Below the pieces are notes generated by a model. The model worked only from the letters and a program-made list of their open reading frames with translations, did not search any database and was not told where the DNA came from. The position numbers were made by a program, and so were the translations under genes. 64,000 bases of DNA from Pseudomonas viridiflava (GTDB lineage: Bacteria; Pseudomonadota; Gammaproteobacteria; Pseudomonadales; Pseudomonadaceae): positions 404,883 to 468,882 of the forward strand of contig NZ_UUIS01000075.1 of assembly GCF_900589395.1 (NCBI RefSeq), written 5' to 3'. Positions 31,757 through 39,883 of the stretch are shown here, in pieces. How positions within the stretch are numbered: position 1 is the first letter of the stretch; each line of letters opens with the position of its first letter.

Positions 31757-32974
31757 TCATTGGTTGTTCAAGTCGACACTGAAGACTTGAGCGGCGTAGT
31801 GCAGGAACGAGGCGTCTTCACAGACGTTCTTGATCGGGTCGTCGGAAAACTTCACCACCGGCTCACCGTGTACCCGCACCAGCTTCATGACGATGCTCAG
31901 TGGCTCCACACCGTCGACATCGCACGCCAGGCTGGTGCCCATGCCAAAGCCGAAGCGGGCCTTGCCGCGCACGTGCCGCAGGATTGGCAGGCATTTCTCG
32001 AAGTTCAGGCCATCGGAAAACATCAGGTCCTTGGTCTTGGGGTCGATGCCCAGTTCGCTGTAGCGCTGTAACACCTTGTCGGCCCAGACGATCGGGTCAC
32101 CGGAGTCCTGGCGCAGGCCGTCATAAAGCTTGGCGAAATACAGGTCGAAGTCCTTGAGGAAAAAGTCGGTGCTGATGCAGTCGGTCAGGGCGATGCCCAG
32201 CCGGCCACGGTATTCATGCACCCAGTTTTCCAGCGCCGTGCTCTGGCTCTCACGCAGGCGGCCCAGTTGCTGGTGCACCATCAACCACTGGTGGGCCATG
32301 GTGCCGATCAACGGCAGATCAAACTCGTAGGCAATGTGCGCGTTGCTGGTGCCCACAAATACGCCGGGAAAGTCCTTGCGCATGATGTCGACCACTTCGC
32401 GCTGGGTGCGGAACGACAGGCGACGACGGGTCGAGAAGTCCGAGACTCGCAGCTCGGCCAGTTCTTCGGCGCTGGCGTTCTTCTCCAGCCACTCGAACTT
32501 CTGGTAGAGCCGGCGAGTGACGTCGGCCAGTTCCACGTCCGGGTATTTGTCGCGGTTGCGCAACTCGCTGACCATGGCCAGGACCGGCTGCTCGAACATG
32601 ATGCAATGCAGCATCGGCCCGCGAACGCGGATGTTGAGTTGGCCATCGACCTCGGCGACATGGATGTAGCGCAGGTTGAAGCGAAACAGCCCCAGGAACT
32701 GCTCGAAATCAGGCGTGAGGTATTCACGCGAGTGCTTGTTGAACAGAAAACGCTGCTCGCCTTCACGCATCTGCAGGTCGGACAGCTTTTCCAGCTCTTC
32801 GCGAATCTCCGGAATCAGGTGCCCGAGCGACTCCTTGGAGCGAACGATGAACAGGTACTCCACATCGACGTTGGGGTGCTGGTGCAACACCGCCTGCATC
32901 ATGGTGAAGGTGTAATAATCGGTGTCCAGCAAGCTCTGGATCACGCCGTTGCTGCGGTCGAATGCACTGTCCAT
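31757..32974 (-). CDS. pncB: Nicotinate phosphoribosyltransferase
   Basis: 405 residues from ATG 32974. Condenses nicotinate with PRPP to nicotinate mononucleotide. Near the start: L-L-D-T-D-Y-Y-T-F-T-M-M. Catalytic region: S-N-A-H-I-A-Y-E-F-D-L-P followed by G-T-M-A-H-Q-W, which includes the histidine phosphorylated during turnover. The phosphoribosyl-binding part D-S-G-D-P-I-V-W-A is also present. Middle gene of the operon, 12 bp after pncA and 14 bp before nadE. Confidence 0.94.
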   Translation of the reverse strand: MDSAFDRSNGVIQSLLDTDYYTFTMMQAVLHQHPNVDVEYLFIVRSKESLGHLIPEIREELEKLSDLQMREGEQRFLFNKHSREYLTPDFEQFLGLFRFNLRYIHVAEVDGQLNIRVRGPMLHCIMFEQPVLAMVSELRNRDKYPDVELADVTRRLYQKFEWLEKNASAEELAELRVSDFSTRRRLSFRTQREVVDIMRKDFPGVFVGTSNAHIAYEFDLPLIGTMAHQWLMVHQQLGRLRESQSTALENWVHEYRGRLGIALTDCISTDFFLKDFDLYFAKLYDGLRQDSGDPIVWADKVLQRYSELGIDPKTKDLMFSDGLNFEKCLPILRHVRGKARFGFGMGTSLACDVDGVEPLSIVMKLVRVHGEPVVKFSDDPIKNVCEDASFLHYAAQVFSVDLNNQ

Positions 32975-32986
32975 GAGTATTGCTCC

Positions 32987-33634
32987 TTATTGGCCGGCCA
33001 ATTGGCGGGTCTGGTCCCGGGTGGCCGCAATGGCGATCCCGGCGTTACGCATGTCTTCGATGGCCTGGGCCGCGCCCGGCTCGCTGATGGCGCGGCAGGC
33101 CGGCAGGTGGACAATCACCTTGAAGCCTGCACCTGCCAGTTGCAGGGCGGTGGTCTTGACGCAGTAATCCAGGGCCAGGCCGCCGACGATCACCTGTTGC
33201 ACGCCGCGGCTGTTGAGAAACTCGATCACACCGGTCGAGAGCTTGCCGTACAGGTCGTGGTAGAGGGCGCCGTACGGGTGAAGTTCGGGCTCGACGCCCT
33301 TCCAGACGAAATAGTCGTAGTCACACGGGGCTGGCAGTTCATCCAGCAGGGTAAAACCTTCAGTGCCCGGTACGCAGTGGCTGACCCAGGTCAGGTCGGC
33401 ATGCTCAAGCCCGGTGGGCTGCAACATCTGTGTGTGCTGCGCCACGACCCAGGGCGCTTGCGGGCTGTGGGCGTCCTTGCTGCCGATGCGCAGGCCGGCC
33501 AGGGTGGCCATGAAGTTCAGCTCGGTGCCGATCTGATCACCACCGGCGACCGGCAGTTCATCCGGGCACAGCGGTGTGAAGCTTTTTTGTGCATCGACAT
33601 CAAAAGAAGCCGTGGTCATCAGTGGTTGGTTCAT
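32987..33634 (-). CDS. pncA: Nicotinamidase (isochorismatase family)
   Basis: 215 residues from ATG 33634, with GGAGGT upstream; the longer reading to 33661 runs over an operator site. Hydrolyses nicotinamide to nicotinate. The catalytic triad is visible: Asp in S-F-D-V-D-A-Q-K-S-F, Lys in F-V-W-K-G-V-E, and the nucleophile Cys in G-L-A-L-D-Y-C-V-K-T-T. First gene of the pncA-pncB-nadE operon, divergent from nadD2-nrtR. One operator copy covers its start codon, so repressor binding could block both transcription and initiation. Confidence 0.92.
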   Translation of the reverse strand: MNQPLMTTASFDVDAQKSFTPLCPDELPVAGGDQIGTELNFMATLAGLRIGSKDAHSPQAPWVVAQHTQMLQPTGLEHADLTWVSHCVPGTEGFTLLDELPAPCDYDYFVWKGVEPELHPYGALYHDLYGKLSTGVIEFLNSRGVQQVIVGGLALDYCVKTTALQLAGAGFKVIVHLPACRAISEPGAAQAIEDMRNAGIAIAATRDQTRQLAGQ

Positions 33635-33643
33635 GTCGTGTAC
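33629..33643. promoter_or_regulatory. Candidate NrtR operator 1 (over pncA start)
   Basis: GTTCATGTCGTGTAC fits the shared palindrome GTWCAYGWCRTGWAC. It covers the pncA start codon (complement of 33632-33634). Confidence 0.55.
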
Positions 33644-33663
33644 CTCCGTTGCGTGAAACAAAG

Positions 33664-33678
33664 GTACATGTCGTGTAC
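33664..33678. promoter_or_regulatory. Candidate NrtR operator 2 (upstream of pncA)
   Basis: GTACATGTCGTGTAC is the most symmetric copy of the shared motif. It lies 35 bp from operator 1, in the position of the pncA promoter. Confidence 0.6.
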
Positions 33679-33813
33679 TTACAATGCAACCCCTCAGGCT
33701 TGATAATTTTCTGGGCCGCTTATACGGCCGGCAGGTACAAGGCTCGCAGGAGCGACATCGATCCCGAGCGCTGATTATAAAGCGTCAGGGAATTTCGGAT
33801 GAGGCTGGCTTTT

Positions 33814-33835
33814 CGCGACCGTTGGTCGCTCCTAC
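33814..33835. repeat. Simple REP sequence
   Basis: A single REP hairpin, CGCGACCGTTGGTCGCTCCTAC, of the common Pseudomonas GTAGGAGCGACC type. It stands alone between the two NAD operons and lacks the composite core of the larger palindromes. Confidence 0.65.
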
Positions 33836-33897
33836 AGATGGCGGCCTCAAACAGACAGGTTAAAAAAGACTTCCATCCAAGCCCGCCCGGCCATAAA

Positions 33898-33912
33898 GTA
33901 CACGTCATGAAC
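33898..33912. promoter_or_regulatory. Candidate NrtR operator 3 (upstream of nadD2)
   Basis: GTACACGTCATGAAC fits GTWCAYGWCRTGWAC and ends 16 bp before the nadD2 start codon, where bound repressor would block that operon. Confidence 0.6.
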
Positions 33913-33928
33913 TTTATGAGGTGTGCAC

Positions 33929-34474
33929 ATGCATGAGATAGCGCTTTATGGCGGCGCCTTCAACCCGCCCCACGCCGGCCACGCCCGGGTCATGATCGAA
34001 GCCTCCCGCCAGGCACGCAAAGTGATGGTCATGCCCAGCTTTCGTCACCCGGACGGCAAGTGCATGGCCGATTACGCGGTGCGCCTGCAATGGCTGCGCA
34101 GCATCGTCGCCCATGTGCAAAAGGACTGTGCCGCTGACATCTGTGTGAGCGATACGGAGCAGCACCTGGCCACGCAGCAACCCGGCCCGATCTACAGCTA
34201 CACCCTGCTCGACCATATGGCGCGCTGCCTGGGCATCGCGGATCACGCGCTGGCGCTGGTGGTCGGCCCGGATGTACTCCAGCAACTGCCGCGCTTCTAT
34301 CGCGGCCGGGAATTGCTGGAACGCTTTGCGGTGATCTGCATCGACGAACAGATCGGCGTGCGCAGCAGCACCCTGCGCGAGCGCCTGATCAATGGCGAAC
34401 CGGTGCCACCGCACTGGATGGCACCGGGTATGAATCCGCTAAACTACGGCCTCTACGCCGCACACGGACACTGA
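33929..34474 (+). CDS. nadD2: Nicotinate-nucleotide adenylyltransferase-like protein (NadD2)
   Basis: 181 residues from ATG 33929, with GAGG at 33918-33921; GTG 33923 is also in frame. Transfers AMP to nicotinate mononucleotide. The nucleotidyltransferase motif is L-Y-G-G-A-F-N-P-P-H-A-G-H (HxGH), and the second signature is I-G-V-R-S-S-T-L-R-E-R (ISSTxxR). Shorter than housekeeping NadD (about 210-220), as for the second enzyme next to nrtR in P. aeruginosa. It completes the salvage route with pncA, pncB and nadE on the other strand. The gene 1 bp downstream is nrtR. Confidence 0.86.
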   Translation: MHEIALYGGAFNPPHAGHARVMIEASRQARKVMVMPSFRHPDGKCMADYAVRLQWLRSIVAHVQKDCAADICVSDTEQHLATQQPGPIYSYTLLDHMARCLGIADHALALVVGPDVLQQLPRFYRGRELLERFAVICIDEQIGVRSSTLRERLINGEPVPPHWMAPGMNPLNYGLYAAHGH

Positions 34475-34475
34475 T

Positions 34476-35183
34476 ATGCAAGACCGCATCGCCCCCAGAA
34501 GTGCTTATCTGCACACCATCGACTTATGCGTGCTGCGCTACTGCCGCGACACCCAGGCCCTGCAGATCCTGCTGAACCAGCGCGACAACGAGCCCTTCGC
34601 CAACCACTGGGCGCTGCCGGGCATCGTGGTCAATGGCGATGTCGAGGACCGCACCCTCGATGACGCCCTGGAGCGCCTGCGCCGCTCACCCAAGGTGGAC
34701 ATGCCCCTGGCCTGGACCGAGCAGGTCGGCACCGTGGGCGACGCGTTTCGTGATCCGCGCTGCTGGTCGTCCTCGACGTTCTACCTGGCCATTTTCAGCG
34801 AGCACATCGAACTGGCACCGCACCAGGGTTTCTTTGCCCTCAAGGATGTCGCGTCAGGCGCGTTCAAGCTGCCCTTCGACCACAATCAACTGGTCGCCCG
34901 CGCCCATGAACGATTGTTCTCCAAGTCGATGTACAGCAGCCTGCCACTGATGTTTCTCGGCCCGGAATTCAGCGCCCCGGAAGCGGTGAACATCTTTTCC
35001 CTGGTGCTGCAGCGCCCGGTGCTCAAGACCAGCATCCGCCAGCGCTTGATGAAAATGACCGAGGCCGGTTACCTGCAAGAGTCCGGCCGCAAGAAAAACG
35101 GCGAAGGCGGCCGCCCGCAAGCGACGCTCGACAACCTCAAGCCCGGCAGCCTGTACCTGTTCGATCGCAGTTTTCTGGATTGA
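34476..35183 (+). CDS. nrtR: NrtR Nudix-type regulator of NAD biosynthesis
   Basis: 235 residues from ATG 34476, one base after the nadD2 stop. The N-terminal Nudix fold (about 1-145) is fused to a winged-helix DNA-binding domain (about 150-230) with K-T-S-I-R-Q-R-L-M-K-M-T-E-A-G-Y-L. NrtR represses NAD salvage genes and lets go on binding ADP-ribose-type ligands. The Nudix box is degenerate: where GX5EX7REUXEE is expected, the sequence has V-E-D-R-T-L-D-D-A-L-E-R-L-R-R, so it probably senses rather than hydrolyses. The three GTWCAYGWCRTGWAC sites nearby are its likely operators. Confidence 0.88.
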   Translation: MQDRIAPRSAYLHTIDLCVLRYCRDTQALQILLNQRDNEPFANHWALPGIVVNGDVEDRTLDDALERLRRSPKVDMPLAWTEQVGTVGDAFRDPRCWSSSTFYLAIFSEHIELAPHQGFFALKDVASGAFKLPFDHNQLVARAHERLFSKSMYSSLPLMFLGPEFSAPEAVNIFSLVLQRPVLKTSIRQRLMKMTEAGYLQESGRKKNGEGGRPQATLDNLKPGSLYLFDRSFLD

Positions 35184-35193
35184 GTCTTCTGGA

Positions 35194-35352
35194 TCAGAGG
35201 CGACTATCAGGTGTGCTTTTAGACCGCCGGCAACGTTCCGAGCAATAGCGCACCTCGTCCCAGCACTTTTCCCAGCGCTTGCGCCAACTGAACGGCAAAC
35301 CGCAGGTCACGCAGGTCTTGTGCGGCAGATCGGCTTTCTTTACGCGTTTCAT
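35194..35352 (-). CDS. DUF2256 small cysteine-rich protein
   Basis: 52 residues from ATG 35352, overlapping the photolyase stop (35349) as ATGA. DUF2256 pattern: C-V-T-C-G-L-P-F-S-W-R-K-R-W-E-K-C-W-D-E-V with a further R-Y-C-S-E-R-C, i.e. two CxxC-type pairs that form a probable zinc ribbon. Function unknown. From memory it often accompanies genes for the iron-sulfur cryptochrome/photolyase class, as here, and may assist that protein. Too short for many gene callers, but the coupling and cysteine motif support it. Confidence 0.82.
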   Translation of the reverse strand: MKRVKKADLPHKTCVTCGLPFSWRKRWEKCWDEVRYCSERCRRSKSTPDSRL

Positions 35353-36893
35353 AGCGTCTCCCCCGCATCGAGCCTGGCCAGCAAGGTTTCGCCGCGTTGC
35401 CACAGCGCCTGGCGGCGGCTTTCAGGCAGGCCTTGCAGGTTGCGATAGACCATCGCCAGCCGCGGGTTATCGGCCAGTTGCTGGCGGTGGCGCATCAGGA
35501 AATGCCAGTACAGCGAATTGAACGGGCAGGCATCGTCTTCCACGGCACGCTCCACCCGGTACTGGCAGGCGCCGCAGTAATCGGACATACGCTGGATGTA
35601 ACGGCCACTGGCGCAATAGGGTTTCGAGCCCAGGTAGCCGCCATCGGCGTGCATCACCATGCCCAGGGTGTTGGGCAGCTCGACCCAGTCGAAGGCGTCC
35701 ATGTAGACCGCCAGGTACCAATCGCAGATCGCCTGCGGCGCAATGCCGGCCAGCAGCGCAAAGTTGCCGGTGACCATCAGCCGCTGAATGTGGTGGGCGT
35801 AGCCCAGTTCCAGGGTCTGCTCAATCGCCTGAGCCATGCAGCGCATGCCGGTGGTGCCGGTCCAGTAGAACCCGGGCAGCGGCCGCCGGTTGCCGAAGGC
35901 GTTGAGGTCGGCATACTCGGGCATCCGCCACCAGTACACGCCGCGCACGTATTCGCGCCAGCCAATCAGTTGCCGAATAAACCCTTCGGCGGCATTGAGC
36001 CTGATGCGGCCCAGGCGATAGGCCGCCTCGACATCGGCGCACAGCTGGCGCAGGTCGAGCAGGCCGATGTTAAGCGCTGCGCTGATACGGGCATGGAACA
36101 GGAAGGGCTCGCCTTCAGCCATGGCGTCCTGGTAATCGCCAAAGGCGGCCAGGGAAAACTCGAGAAAGTGCTGCCAGAGCGATTGGGCCTGTTCGTGGGT
36201 CACCGGGTAATCGAAGCGCTCCACGTTGCCGTAGTGGTCACAGAAGCGCTCACGCACCAGGGCCAGCACCTCAAGGGTGATGGCATCGTGCGCAAAGCGG
36301 GCCGGGAACGGTCCGCGCAGGCCGCGTGGCAGCGACTTGCGGTTATCGTTGTCGAAATTCCAGGCGCCGCCCAAGGGGCTGCCGTCAGGCTCGAGCAACA
36401 GGCCGCTGCGCTTGCGCATCCATTGGTAGAACGGCTCCATGCGCAGGCTCGCGCGGCCACGGGCCCAACCGGCAAAGGCATGGCGCGAGCACAGAAAGCG
36501 CTTGTCGGCATGCCACACCAAAGGTAACCCGCTGTCATTGAGCGCCTGCTCCAGGCGCCACTCCCCGCATTCGGTGACATGCACCTGCGTGGCACCCAGC
36601 GCCGGCTGCCAGCGCTGCAGCTCGCCGGCAATACTGCCGCTGTTGTCAGGGGCGTCCAGGGTCACATAGTGCACCTGCCAGCCGCGCTGGCGCAGGGCCT
36701 GGGCAAAGTGGCGCATGGCACTGAAGATCAACACGATCTTCTGTGGATGATGCGGCACATAGCACGCCTCAGCGTCGACCTCGGCCATCAACAGCACATC
36801 GCGTTGCGGATCCAGTGCCTGCAATACCGTCAGGTTGAACGACAGTTGATCGCCCAGCACCAGGCCCAGACGCGGGCCCCGGGTTTCTACCAT
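35349..36893 (-). CDS. Iron-sulfur cryptochrome / (6-4) photolyase (FeS-BCP)
   Basis: 514 residues from ATG 36893. N-terminal photolyase alpha/beta domain (L-V-L-G-D-Q-L-S-F-N near residue 10) and a C-terminal FAD-binding helical domain. Four cysteines, Cys352, Cys440, Cys443 and Cys456 (D-Y-C-G-A-C and D-A-C-P-F-N-S-L-Y-W), have the spacing of the [4Fe-4S] ligands in the FeS-BCP class (PhrB, CryB), which repairs (6-4) photoproducts and/or acts as a photoreceptor. This class is separate from classical CPD photolyases. It overlaps DUF6482 upstream by 7 bp and DUF2256 downstream by 4 bp: one coupled operon. Confidence 0.88.
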   Translation of the reverse strand: MVETRGPRLGLVLGDQLSFNLTVLQALDPQRDVLLMAEVDAEACYVPHHPQKIVLIFSAMRHFAQALRQRGWQVHYVTLDAPDNSGSIAGELQRWQPALGATQVHVTECGEWRLEQALNDSGLPLVWHADKRFLCSRHAFAGWARGRASLRMEPFYQWMRKRSGLLLEPDGSPLGGAWNFDNDNRKSLPRGLRGPFPARFAHDAITLEVLALVRERFCDHYGNVERFDYPVTHEQAQSLWQHFLEFSLAAFGDYQDAMAEGEPFLFHARISAALNIGLLDLRQLCADVEAAYRLGRIRLNAAEGFIRQLIGWREYVRGVYWWRMPEYADLNAFGNRRPLPGFYWTGTTGMRCMAQAIEQTLELGYAHHIQRLMVTGNFALLAGIAPQAICDWYLAVYMDAFDWVELPNTLGMVMHADGGYLGSKPYCASGRYIQRMSDYCGACQYRVERAVEDDACPFNSLYWHFLMRHRQQLADNPRLAMVYRNLQGLPESRRQALWQRGETLLARLDAGETL

Positions 36894-37198
36894 TGACGCT
36901 CCAGGTTCACAGGCAGGCGCAAGGGCTCGATCGGCCCGTCGCGCCGCCCGCACATTTCGTCGTGGACCACATGCTGCACCAGCACACAGGGCAGTGCCGG
37001 CAGGTCGTGCTCCTGCAGCAAGTCACGCAAATGAGTGGTCGAACGCAGGCGCAAGGTTTCGCCGTGCTTGTCGACCAGGTACTGCAGGCCGTGTGGCGAC
37101 TGCACGCGCAGCAAGTAGAACCCGCCTTCCAGCGAGAACAGTTCCAGCGCCTCGATTTCGCCTGATCTGGCCTGCGTCACAAAGCGTTGCAGGTTCAT
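36887..37198 (-). CDS. DUF6482-family small protein
   Basis: 103 residues from ATG 37198 (AGGA upstream); ATG 37216 is an alternative. The family form is clear: M-N-L-Q-R-F-V, L-E-L-F-S-L-E-G-G-F-Y-L-L-R-V, L-R-L-R-S-T-T-H-L-R-D-L, and V-V-H-D-E-M-C-G near the end. I recall this as DUF6482, a Pseudomonas-type protein of unknown function. Cytoplasmic, no motifs of catalysis. First gene of the photolyase operon, whose start codon lies inside its 3' end, so the two products are made together. Confidence 0.72.
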   Translation of the reverse strand: MNLQRFVTQARSGEIEALELFSLEGGFYLLRVQSPHGLQYLVDKHGETLRLRSTTHLRDLLQEHDLPALPCVLVQHVVHDEMCGRRDGPIEPLRLPVNLERQW

Positions 37199-37416
37199 TT
37201 GAGTGTCCTGGCCCATGTTCTACCGCCCTCTTGAGAATCCACGTTTGTCATCAGATGCGTTGAATGGCCTAGAAAATATTGTACAAATATCATCCTTTGT
37301 ATAGTTTTTTCGGCATTAGCAGCCAAGTCGGTACAACTTTCCGGCCGGCTTTGTATCGAAAGACACAGGCGCCCGCTGCGGCCTGTGTCTTCAAAAACGT
37401 ACCCAAGAGGCTTTTC

Positions 37417-37968
37417 ATGAAAATGCGTACCACTGTGCTGCTCTCATGCCTGATGCTGACGCTGGTCGGATGCGCAGGTTCCGGCAGCGACGACAAGAAT
37501 GCACCGGCCACCCTGCAAGTGGACCTGGAGCGCTACCAGGGCACCTGGTATGAGCTGGCGCGCTTGCCGATGTTCTTCCAGCGCAATTGCGTACAGTCCG
37601 AAGCCAGGTACACGCTGCGCGAAGACGGTCGCATCGACGTGATCAACAGTTGCCAGGAAAAGGATGGACAGACCAATCAGGTACAGGGCATCGCCGAGCC
37701 GCAAGTGCCGGGCAAGACCGACAAGCTGTGGGTGCAGTTCGACAACTGGTTCAGCCGCCTGCTGCCAGGCCTGACCAAGGGCGAGTACTGGGTGCTCTAC
37801 CATGACCAGGATTACCGCGTGGCGCTGGTCGGCCACCCGAACCGCGAATACCTGTGGTTGCTGTCGCGCTCGGCCGTGGTCACCGATGAAGTGCGCGAGC
37901 AACTGCTCGACACCGCACGCAAGCAGGGCTACGACACCAGCAAGCTGGTCTGGCGCGACGCCGAATGA
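37417..37968 (+). CDS. blc: Outer-membrane bacterial lipocalin
   Basis: 183 residues from ATG 37417, with AAGAGG at 37405; the frame's longer start lacks such a site. A lipoprotein signal ends L-T-L-V-G-C-A-G, so the cysteine is lipid-anchored, and the following S-G-S-D-D is compatible with either membrane (no clear Asp+2 retention). Lipocalin hallmark G-T-W-Y-E-L near the start of the barrel, then N-C-V-Q-S-E-A-R-Y and the closing D-Y-R-V-A-L-V-G-H-P. Blc binds lysophospholipids or other lipids under membrane stress. Apparently a single-gene unit. Confidence 0.86.
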   Translation: MKMRTTVLLSCLMLTLVGCAGSGSDDKNAPATLQVDLERYQGTWYELARLPMFFQRNCVQSEARYTLREDGRIDVINSCQEKDGQTNQVQGIAEPQVPGKTDKLWVQFDNWFSRLLPGLTKGEYWVLYHDQDYRVALVGHPNREYLWLLSRSAVVTDEVREQLLDTARKQGYDTSKLVWRDAE

Positions 37969-37993
37969 TCGCCATCCAGTGCTCAGGCGCCCT

Positions 37994-38905
37994 TCAAGGT
38001 ACCTGAGCGTTGGCGTCCTTGATGAAGTCCACCAGCGCCCGCAGTGGCGAGGGTAAATAACGCCGGCCCGGGTAATACAGATAGGGTCCCGGAAACGTCT
38101 GCCACCACGGCTTGAGCACCGGCACCAGCGCACCGCTGGCCAGGTGCGGCGCCAGCCAGTCCTCGAACAGGTTGATAATCCCCAGCCCCGCCAGGGCCGC
38201 CTCGATGGCCAGATCGATCCCGCCGCCCAGCCGCACGATCAACGGTCCGGTGGGGTCGATGCACAGGATCTCGCCGTCACGCTCGTATTCCCACAGCGGC
38301 ATTGCGCCGCTGGGAAACCGGCCCCGCAAGCAGGCATGGTCCAGCAAATCACCGGGGTGTTGCGGATGACCGTGCACCCTGAGGTACTCCGGCGCGGCGG
38401 CCGTGGCCAGACGCTGAAAGCGCGGGCCGACTGGAATGGCAATCATGTCCTGCTCCAGACGCTCGCCGTAACGAATACCGGCATCGCAGCCCTGCTTGAG
38501 CAAATCGACAAAGCTTTCTTCGACGATCACTTCGATACGAATATCAGGGTAAGCCTTGAGAAAGGGCGTCAGGATGCCTGGCAGCACCAGCGTGGCGGCG
38601 CTGGCCGGCACGTTCAGCTTGAGGGTGCCGGAGGGCCGGTCGCGGTAGTCGTTGACCACATCCAGCGACGCCTCGACCTCCGCCAGTGCCGGCACGATAC
38701 GCTCCAGCAACCGCGCCCCGGCCTGCGTCACCGCCACACTGCGTGTGGTGCGATTTAGCAGGCGTACGCCCAGTTCAGTTTCCAGCCGCCGCACCGCTTC
38801 GCTCAGGCTTGATGAAGACTTGCCGCTCAGGCGCGCACCTTCACGAAAGCCGCCGGCCTTCACGACCGTCATCAGTGCCACAAGGTCTTGAATATTGTTC
38901 AACAT
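37994..38905 (-). CDS. LysR-family regulator, divergent from aldo/keto reductase
   Basis: 303 residues. LTTR winged helix at about 5-62 (G-G-F-R-E-G-A-R-L-S-G-K-S-S-S-S-L-S), with L-L-N-R-T-T-R-S-V-A-V-T-Q-A-G typical of the CrgA/DsdC-like branch. The effector domain follows, with D-A-G-I-R-Y-G-E-R-L. It is divergent from the aldo/keto reductase at 39003 (97 bp), a textbook pair in Pseudomonas, so that gene is its likely target. Inducer unknown. Confidence 0.86.
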   Translation of the reverse strand: MLNNIQDLVALMTVVKAGGFREGARLSGKSSSSLSEAVRRLETELGVRLLNRTTRSVAVTQAGARLLERIVPALAEVEASLDVVNDYRDRPSGTLKLNVPASAATLVLPGILTPFLKAYPDIRIEVIVEESFVDLLKQGCDAGIRYGERLEQDMIAIPVGPRFQRLATAAAPEYLRVHGHPQHPGDLLDHACLRGRFPSGAMPLWEYERDGEILCIDPTGPLIVRLGGGIDLAIEAALAGLGIINLFEDWLAPHLASGALVPVLKPWWQTFPGPYLYYPGRRYLPSPLRALVDFIKDANAQVP

Positions 38906-39002
38906 TGTCCGCTCACCCGTACAGCCTGTGCCGATTGCACCTGATTATCGGGACAGCGGTCAATGCCTATAGTGGCCGTTCAACCAGCACAAGGGCATTC
39001 AA

Positions 39003-39866
39003 ATGAGCGACGCACAGGCAGCAGGAACCTTTCTGATCGGGAACCGTTCGGTCAACCGCATGGGCTACGGCGCCATGCAACTGGCAGGCCCTAGCGTCTT
39101 TGGCCCACCCAGGGACCACAAGGCCGCCATCGCCGTACTGCAAGCGGCCGTGGCGGCCGGCGTCAACCATATCGACACGGCCGACTTCTATGGCCCGCAC
39201 GTCACCAACCAGTTGATTCGCGAAGCGCTGCACCCCTACTCGCCTGACCTGTTGATCGTCACCAAGGTCGGCGCCGCGCGCGATGCCAAAGGTGCCTGGC
39301 TGCCGGCACAAAGCCCGGCAGAACTGACCCAGGCGGTGCATGACAATCTCAGAAACCTGGGCATGGACACGCTGGAGGTGGTCAACCTGCGTGCCTGGGG
39401 CAACCATCAGGCGCCGGCCGAAGGCTCGATCGAGGCGCCCTTTACGGCCCTGGCCGAACTGCAACACCAAGGCCTGATCCGCCATCTGGGCGTGAGCAAC
39501 GTCACCCCGGCCCAGGTCCGGCAAGCCCAGAGCATCGCCGACATTGTCTGCGTGCAGAACCACTACAACCTGACCCACCGTCAGGACGAAGCATTGATTG
39601 CGACGCTGGGCGGGCAAGGCATTGCCTATGTGCCGTTTTTCCCGCTGGGCGGGTTCACACCGCTGCAATCGCAGACGCTTTCGCACGTGGCCCAGCGTAT
39701 CGGTGCATCCCCGTTGCGTGTCGCCCTGGCCTGGTTGTTGAAACGTGCGCCGAACATTCTGCTGATTCCCGGCACGTCCTCGGTGGTGCACTTGCACGAG
39801 AACCTTTCAGCGGCTGAATTGACGCTGGATCCAGAGGCGTTGCAGGCACTGGACGGGCTGGTCTAG
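39003..39866 (+). CDS. Aldo/keto reductase (YdbC-like)
   Basis: 287 residues from ATG 39003. TIM-barrel NADPH reductase: G-Y-G-A-M-Q-L, I-D-T-A-D-F-Y-G (catalytic Asp and Tyr), T-K-V-G (catalytic Lys), and L-I-P-G-T-S-S-V near the cofactor. The fourth catalytic residue, normally His in a phrase like L-x-H-x-P, is absent: the sequence reads V-V-N-L-R-A-W-G-N, as I recall for E. coli YdbC (pyridoxal-type reductases). Divergent from a LysR gene. It reduces an aldehyde or ketone, possibly pyridoxal-like; substrate not established. Confidence 0.84.
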   Translation: MSDAQAAGTFLIGNRSVNRMGYGAMQLAGPSVFGPPRDHKAAIAVLQAAVAAGVNHIDTADFYGPHVTNQLIREALHPYSPDLLIVTKVGAARDAKGAWLPAQSPAELTQAVHDNLRNLGMDTLEVVNLRAWGNHQAPAEGSIEAPFTALAELQHQGLIRHLGVSNVTPAQVRQAQSIADIVCVQNHYNLTHRQDEALIATLGGQGIAYVPFFPLGGFTPLQSQTLSHVAQRIGASPLRVALAWLLKRAPNILLIPGTSSVVHLHENLSAAELTLDPEALQALDGLV

Positions 39867-39883
39867 CCACAGGTGATGACCTT

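Noticed and set aside
32216..33703. Plus-strand open frame of about 495 codons
   Set aside because: Antisense to pncB and pncA, which carry full catalytic motifs.
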